Assembly (NCBI GenBank): GCA_029204225.1
Contig: CM055113.1
Location: 15,707,971 to 15,771,970 of the forward strand
Direction of reading: 5' to 3'
DNA: 64,000 nt
Source: Diphasiastrum complanatum
Lineage: Eukaryota; Streptophyta; Lycopodiopsida; Lycopodiales; Lycopodiaceae
Shown: piece after piece, positions 59,971-64,000 of the stretch
How the letters are laid out: each line of letters begins with the position of its first letter
How positions within the stretch are numbered: the stretch's first letter is position 1
Notes under the pieces: model-generated
Databases searched by the model: none
What the model saw: the letters and a program-made list of their open reading frames with translations, nothing else
What the model was told of the DNA's origin: nothing
Program-made: the position numbers and the translations under genes

Positions 59971-61060
59971 CTATATGACTCCTAGACTTTCACGATGTTT
60001 TTCAAACATTGCTTTGTCAAGGGGCTTTGTAAGAATATCAGCCACCATGTGTTTGGTTGGAATGAACTCAAGTTTTAAACTTCCTTTCTCAACTAGATCC
60101 CTTATCAGGTGATACTTGATAGCAATGTGTTTCGTTCTGGAATGAAACATGGGATCCTTGTTAAGGTGTATGGCGGATGTGTTGTCCATATACAGAGTCA
60201 GTGGTTCATCACCTTTATCTCCCAGTTCATCGAGGAACTGGCCGAGCCAAGTAAGCTCATTTTCCATCTTGGCTGCCACAACATATTTCGCTTTACAAGA
60301 TGATTGTGCAGTTATTGTCTACTTCCTACTAATCCAGAGAATGGCGACATTTGCTATTATGGTGCGAGCTCCCAAAACGCTCTTGGAGTCGTCGTCCTTT
60401 ATGGATGCCCAACTCGCATCGTTGTAAGACTTCATCTGGAATCCAGCATCTCTTGAGAAACAAAGACCATAGTCCTTTGTTTCTTTCAGGTATTGCAAGA
60501 TCCTTTTTGCAATCTTCCAATGTGTGGTGTGTGGGTCTTGGGTTAATGTTGAACTAGCTCATTTGGAATACTACATAGGAGATGTTTGGCCGTGTGTTGT
60601 CTACCAAATACATTAATGAATCTATAACCCTTCTATAAGGCTTTCGCAGCATAGCTTCATGTTCTTCATTATTTCACAGATAGTCTTCATTAGTCAACAT
60701 TGTGCCAAGAACCATTGGAGTATTCACTCCCTTGAAATCTATCATTTGGAAGTCTTCTATTATCTTGTGAATGTATCTTGACTAGTGCAGAAATAATTTT
60801 ACACCTTCAAGTTCTCTATCAATTGGTAAACCTAGGTAGCACCTTGCTTCACCTAGATCTGATATCTCAGAGTGTTTCAAGTTATCATCCTTTCCTTGTG
60901 CAATGATAGTGTCCTTTCTTGACAGAATCAATGTATCATCGACGTAGACTCCAATAATAATGGTTCCACCATCCATTATTTTCACATAGACATTGCAATC
61001 AGCCTTTAAAGGTTGGAAGCCTAAGGATCTGATTGCATGATCCTTCTTCTTATACCATGC
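59971..61060 (-). pseudogene. Copia pol remnant: RT to RNase H, copy 2
   Basis: On the minus strand 61060-60782 gives RT AWYKKKDHAIRS, then VYVKIMDGG and YVDDTLILS (YVDD at 60946-60935), then LGEARCYLGLPIDRE. 60740-60600 gives the VNTPMVLGTM segment. 60279-59971 gives RNase H with YMDNTSAIHLNKDPMFHSRT and VADILTKPLDKAM. The RNase H portion is better preserved than in copy 1 (TSAIH versus TFSIH). Frameshifts and stops separate the parts. The N-terminal half of pol is absent. Confidence 0.8.
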
Positions 61061-61150
61061 ACTCACTACAATAACAAAGGAAGTGCTTTGGATCAAGAGG
61101 TTGCTAGTGGAGCTAAAGATAAACATGGAAGAGGATCTACCTATCGTTAG
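61059..61150 (+). pseudogene. Plus-strand copia RNase H scrap
   Basis: ALTTITKEVLWIKRLLVEL reads on the plus strand and matches ALTTCTKEILWIKRMLLDL of the intact element's RNase H. It abuts, tail to head, the minus-strand RT fragment at 61060, so two different copia copies are joined here in opposite orientation. Confidence 0.7.
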
Positions 61151-62026
61151 TAGCTTGACAACATGTATTCTCATGTCAACACATAATTCTATATGTTTCC
61201 ATGATGATTTCAAGCACTATCTCTTGTAGACGTCTGTTGACTCCCTTGTCTTGAGCAGATGTTTTAGAGCTGATTATACATTGTTTGTTGATGTTTTAAT
61301 GATGAAATGTGGGTATAAGCTCGTGTACCTTTTATGTGACGAGAATGTATTAAGTTGATGTACAGTCGATGTGACAAAAATTTGTCCAATACAGATAGAA
61401 TTTTGCATGTTCATACGAGGATTCAAAGCACCATTTCAGCTGACAATGCACTTTTTTGGTAAGTTTTCAGGCTTTTGTGAGATTTTTCTACAAGCTTTAG
61501 AAATTTAAATGCGACAATTTTACACAAAGTGTTATGTCTATTGGTGGCTTTTGTTTGTCCTTACTAGCATGTGTTCTCGTGTTGATGCATAATTGTTCTT
61601 CGCATGTTGATGCATAATTGGTGTTCTCATATGTATGTAGGAAGTAAGGTTTCGACATCCTTAACAAATTGCACATCTTTGGCTTTGGTAAGACCCAGTT
61701 TGTTGACTGTGCCTATCCTTCACATGAAAATATAGTTCATCAATAAATGAACGAAGACGAATCAAATTAAATGCTTCCTGGATGAAATATTTGTTGAAAT
61801 CACTTCGAATCTTGAACACAATTAGCTTTTTATTGCAATTTTTTGTGTTTGCATAAGTCTTTTTCAAAGCTTTGTTGATATTCTTAAAAAAAAATATTTA
61901 CATGATTGTTGTGGTTGACATTTCTAGTTTTATAACTTTTATTGCATGTGTTATGATAGCAAATATTTCTAAAGATAATTTTATTGTTGTTTTGGCCTAT
62001 TGTCCATTCATACTTTTGATAGGTTT
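61151..62026. other. Noncoding spacer
   Basis: No gene is recognised. GTGTTCTCGTGTTGATGCATAATTG-like words recur near 61569 and 61600. Confidence 0.5.
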
Positions 62027-62289
62027 TTGAGGCATGTCACAAAATCAGCTATGAAATCTTCTACCTCTTAAGGTTGCACTTGTACCATATAGTATGGGTA
62101 CAATTGTAAAGCATATCAATGACCTCATTTATAAGGAAACAAGAGACGTGTTGAAGATCCTCTTCTAGAATGTTATCAATGATGCAATGATGTGCATGGA
62201 GCATGCTGGCTGGAAGACTCTTAACTGCTATGGATGTTGCCTATGGTTTAAAGAGACAAGGAAAAATCCTTTATGGTTTTGGAGTCTAG
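62027..62289 (+). pseudogene. Histone H4 pseudogene
   Basis: The translation follows H4 from its middle to its end: a GITK-AI-like start, an insertion or scrambled stretch (about 62050-62110), then HINDLIYKETRDVLKI, a TAG in place of the Leu-Glu region, NVINDAMMCMEHAGWKTL, a one-base shift, AMDVAYGLKRQG and LYGFG followed by GTC TAG. In H4 these are the second and third histone-fold helices and the C-terminal tail that bind H3 and DNA in the nucleosome. The first 25 or so codons are not visible. Stop, frameshift and many changes show it is dead. No poly-A was seen after it, so a processed origin is not proven. Confidence 0.85.
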
Positions 62290-63324
62290 CTTATAAGTTA
62301 TTGACACCAGCTTCAGTTGATTATACTTGTCTTCGAGAACTCCATTAAGTAGGGCTTTAGTTTATGATACACTTTTCTTATGAGCTATTGAAGGATTCTG
62401 GCATGACTACAAGCCTCACTTTGTTATGAATTTATAGATGTCACTTTTTTTGTATGTATTTCATCATTGGCATGGCACCATCTCTTGAGATAATGAAAAT
62501 GATGGACGATTAAAGTTTGGATGTCTTTGTTGGAGACCTCTAATGTACTTGTTACTGTGCAATTTGATGTTATATCTCACTTTGAGCCTTTCAAGGCATT
62601 GTTTGACTTTTTCTTTTGCATCAAAATTCTGTTGGCATGGTTACAATAACATATTTGTAGTTGAATCGATCATGCTAGTATAAGTTGTAAGTTCAATGCT
62701 AAGGTTTTGTTGTTTGTCTTATTTTGGGGTGGAGGACAACTACAAGTTAGTGCAAAAAATTAGACGGCAAGCTAAAAATTTTCACAGTTTTGCACCTTAG
62801 ACAATTTGTTTTAATAGAATTTTTTAGACAACTTTTTAATTATTGTAGGATTCCATTGTCCAAGTGACCAAGTGGCAAGTCTCAAGACTCAAGACTCTCA
62901 ACTTTCAAGGGCCTTGGGCCTAGCTAGGCTAGCATATGCCTTAAGCTTCAAATTATAGTTGACATTACTTCAATAGTGTCCTTAAAAAATCGACTATTTG
63001 AGAATTAAATCCTAAAATTTCCTGTATTTTTCAAAGAGTGGAGTATTTTATCCTGCCATGTATACATGTTGGAGGCACATTCTCTTGTAAAAAAAAAATT
63101 AACCGTCTAAAATTCTGCATATTTCTTAAGCACTCGGTTGTGAAGACCTTTTGATCCTGTAATATTTTTCTTATACCAGGTTTTCATCGAAGTTGTCGGT
63201 TCCTGGAAACAACTTTAAATCTAATTTATTCAAAATGGGACATGTCTGCCATGCATGCTAAAAACTATATTCAAACAATCACAATATTAATATTGTGGGA
63301 CATTCTTCAGACCATATGGTCATT
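62290..63324. other. Noncoding spacer
   Basis: Nothing recognised in any frame. Confidence 0.5.
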
Positions 63325-63640
63325 CTAGAGGGAAGATGGAAAATGTGAGTGAAGGAAATGATCTTAGTAGACTTTTGAAAAGTGGGACAATGTAGAAAGA
63401 ATCGATAAAAGTAGAGGGAAGATGGAAGATGTGAGTGAAGGAATTGATCTTAGTATACCTTTGAAAAGTAGGACAACGTAGACCACAAAGAATCGATAAA
63501 AGTAGAGGGAAGATGGAAGATGTGAGTGAAGGAATTGTTCTTAGTAGACTTTTGAAAAGTAGGACAACGTAGACCACAAAGAATCGATAAAAGTAAACTT
63601 CTGCAAGTAGGACAATGTAGAACTACAACAAGATCAATTT
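63325..63640. repeat. Minisatellite, 91-bp unit, about 3.3 copies
   Basis: Copies start at about 63325, 63411, 63502 and 63593 (partial) with GTAGAGGGAAGATGGAAGAT. The first copy is 8 bp shorter (lacks GACCACAA) and more diverged; the middle two differ at only a few bases, suggesting recent expansion. Confidence 0.9.
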
Positions 63641-64000
63641 GTAGCCAAGGTAGTTTAAGTTTATTTGTTAAATAGTTTATTCAATATTTATTGGCAAAAA
63701 TTAGTTTAAGAAAATTGTTCACAATGGTCTTGAGCTGTAAAATTTTGAAGGCAACAAAATTTAAAATCTACAAACTATTAAAATTGTAGAATTGTTGTGG
63801 TTGTAATGCTTATCCGAGACTAATGTTATCATTTGTTATGTACAAATGTGTATCGCACACCAAGTAATAGTCCGAGTCTAATAAAGTTTACAATGATACC
63901 AAGATGTCAATGTCACAATTGAAAAACCAACTCAATCTGATAGCCATGACATATGCAAGAGTTTATCTGTAATGTTCCAAAAAGTTTTGAAAGATGGAAA
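63641..64000. other. Noncoding end of window
   Basis: Nothing recognised. Confidence 0.5.

Noticed and set aside
61661-61867. 68-codon minus-strand frame with an FIDELYFHVK stretch
   Set aside because: A slight resemblance to retroelement proteins could not be extended; probably chance.

Overview
This window is a gene-poor, repeat-rich piece of a land-plant nuclear genome. The evidence is several Ty1/copia elements primed by initiator tRNA-Met, a Helitron, long CT/GA and TA microsatellites, a TMK-type receptor-kinase fragment and a histone H4 relic. One intact host-like gene is visible: a secreted beta-helix (pectate-lyase superfamily) protein at 44972-46534 on the minus strand. The lineage cannot be fixed by eye. 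A large-genome gymnosperm, fern or lycophyte fits, with low confidence.

Layout. 1-8705 is one copy of a segmental duplication. Its partner starts at 26620 and runs, with later insertions, to about 60890. Copy 1 lacks the 36310-49075 stretch that carries the beta-helix gene. Copy 2 has gained two copia elements whose empty sites survive in copy 1: a decayed one at 27284-33237 (duplicated target GATCC, empty site 660-664) and a young intact one at 53019-59449 (duplicated target CTTGT, empty site 7187-7191). The young element has two 655-bp LTRs that differ at one noticed position and a single 1317-codon gag-pol frame with all catalytic residues. It is probably still able to move.

8706-10150 is an old inverted relative of the noncoding repeat found inside the duplication. 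10332-13481 holds two long CT tracts and the 3' part of a Helitron: the helicase C-terminus, a degenerate minisatellite, and a terminal hairpin followed by CTAG. 13482-19080 is the least explained region. It has four decayed, unrecognised coding regions and at least ten copies of a roughly 70-bp unit with imperfect inverted ends (cores near ATATCGGATCAACGCGC). This may be a dead large DNA transposon or a viral relic, and it is the best candidate for something undescribed. 19594-22514 is a GA-punctuated higher-order repeat that runs into a copia fragment bounded by GA tracts on both sides. 23577-26984 holds an exon-like fragment, a TMK receptor fragment and a copia remnant with its 3' LTR.

36022-40195 is an old minus-strand LTR element without recognisable genes. 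40196-44970 is AT-rich with fold-backs and microsatellites. 44972-47782 holds the beta-helix gene and its upstream tandem and fold-back repeats. 49080-61150 is copy 2 of the second half of the duplication. 61150-64000 is mostly featureless apart from a histone H4 pseudogene and a 91-bp minisatellite.

The protein-coding potential is therefore one host gene plus one probably active retrotransposon. Everything else is repeats, relics, or sequence I could not identify.
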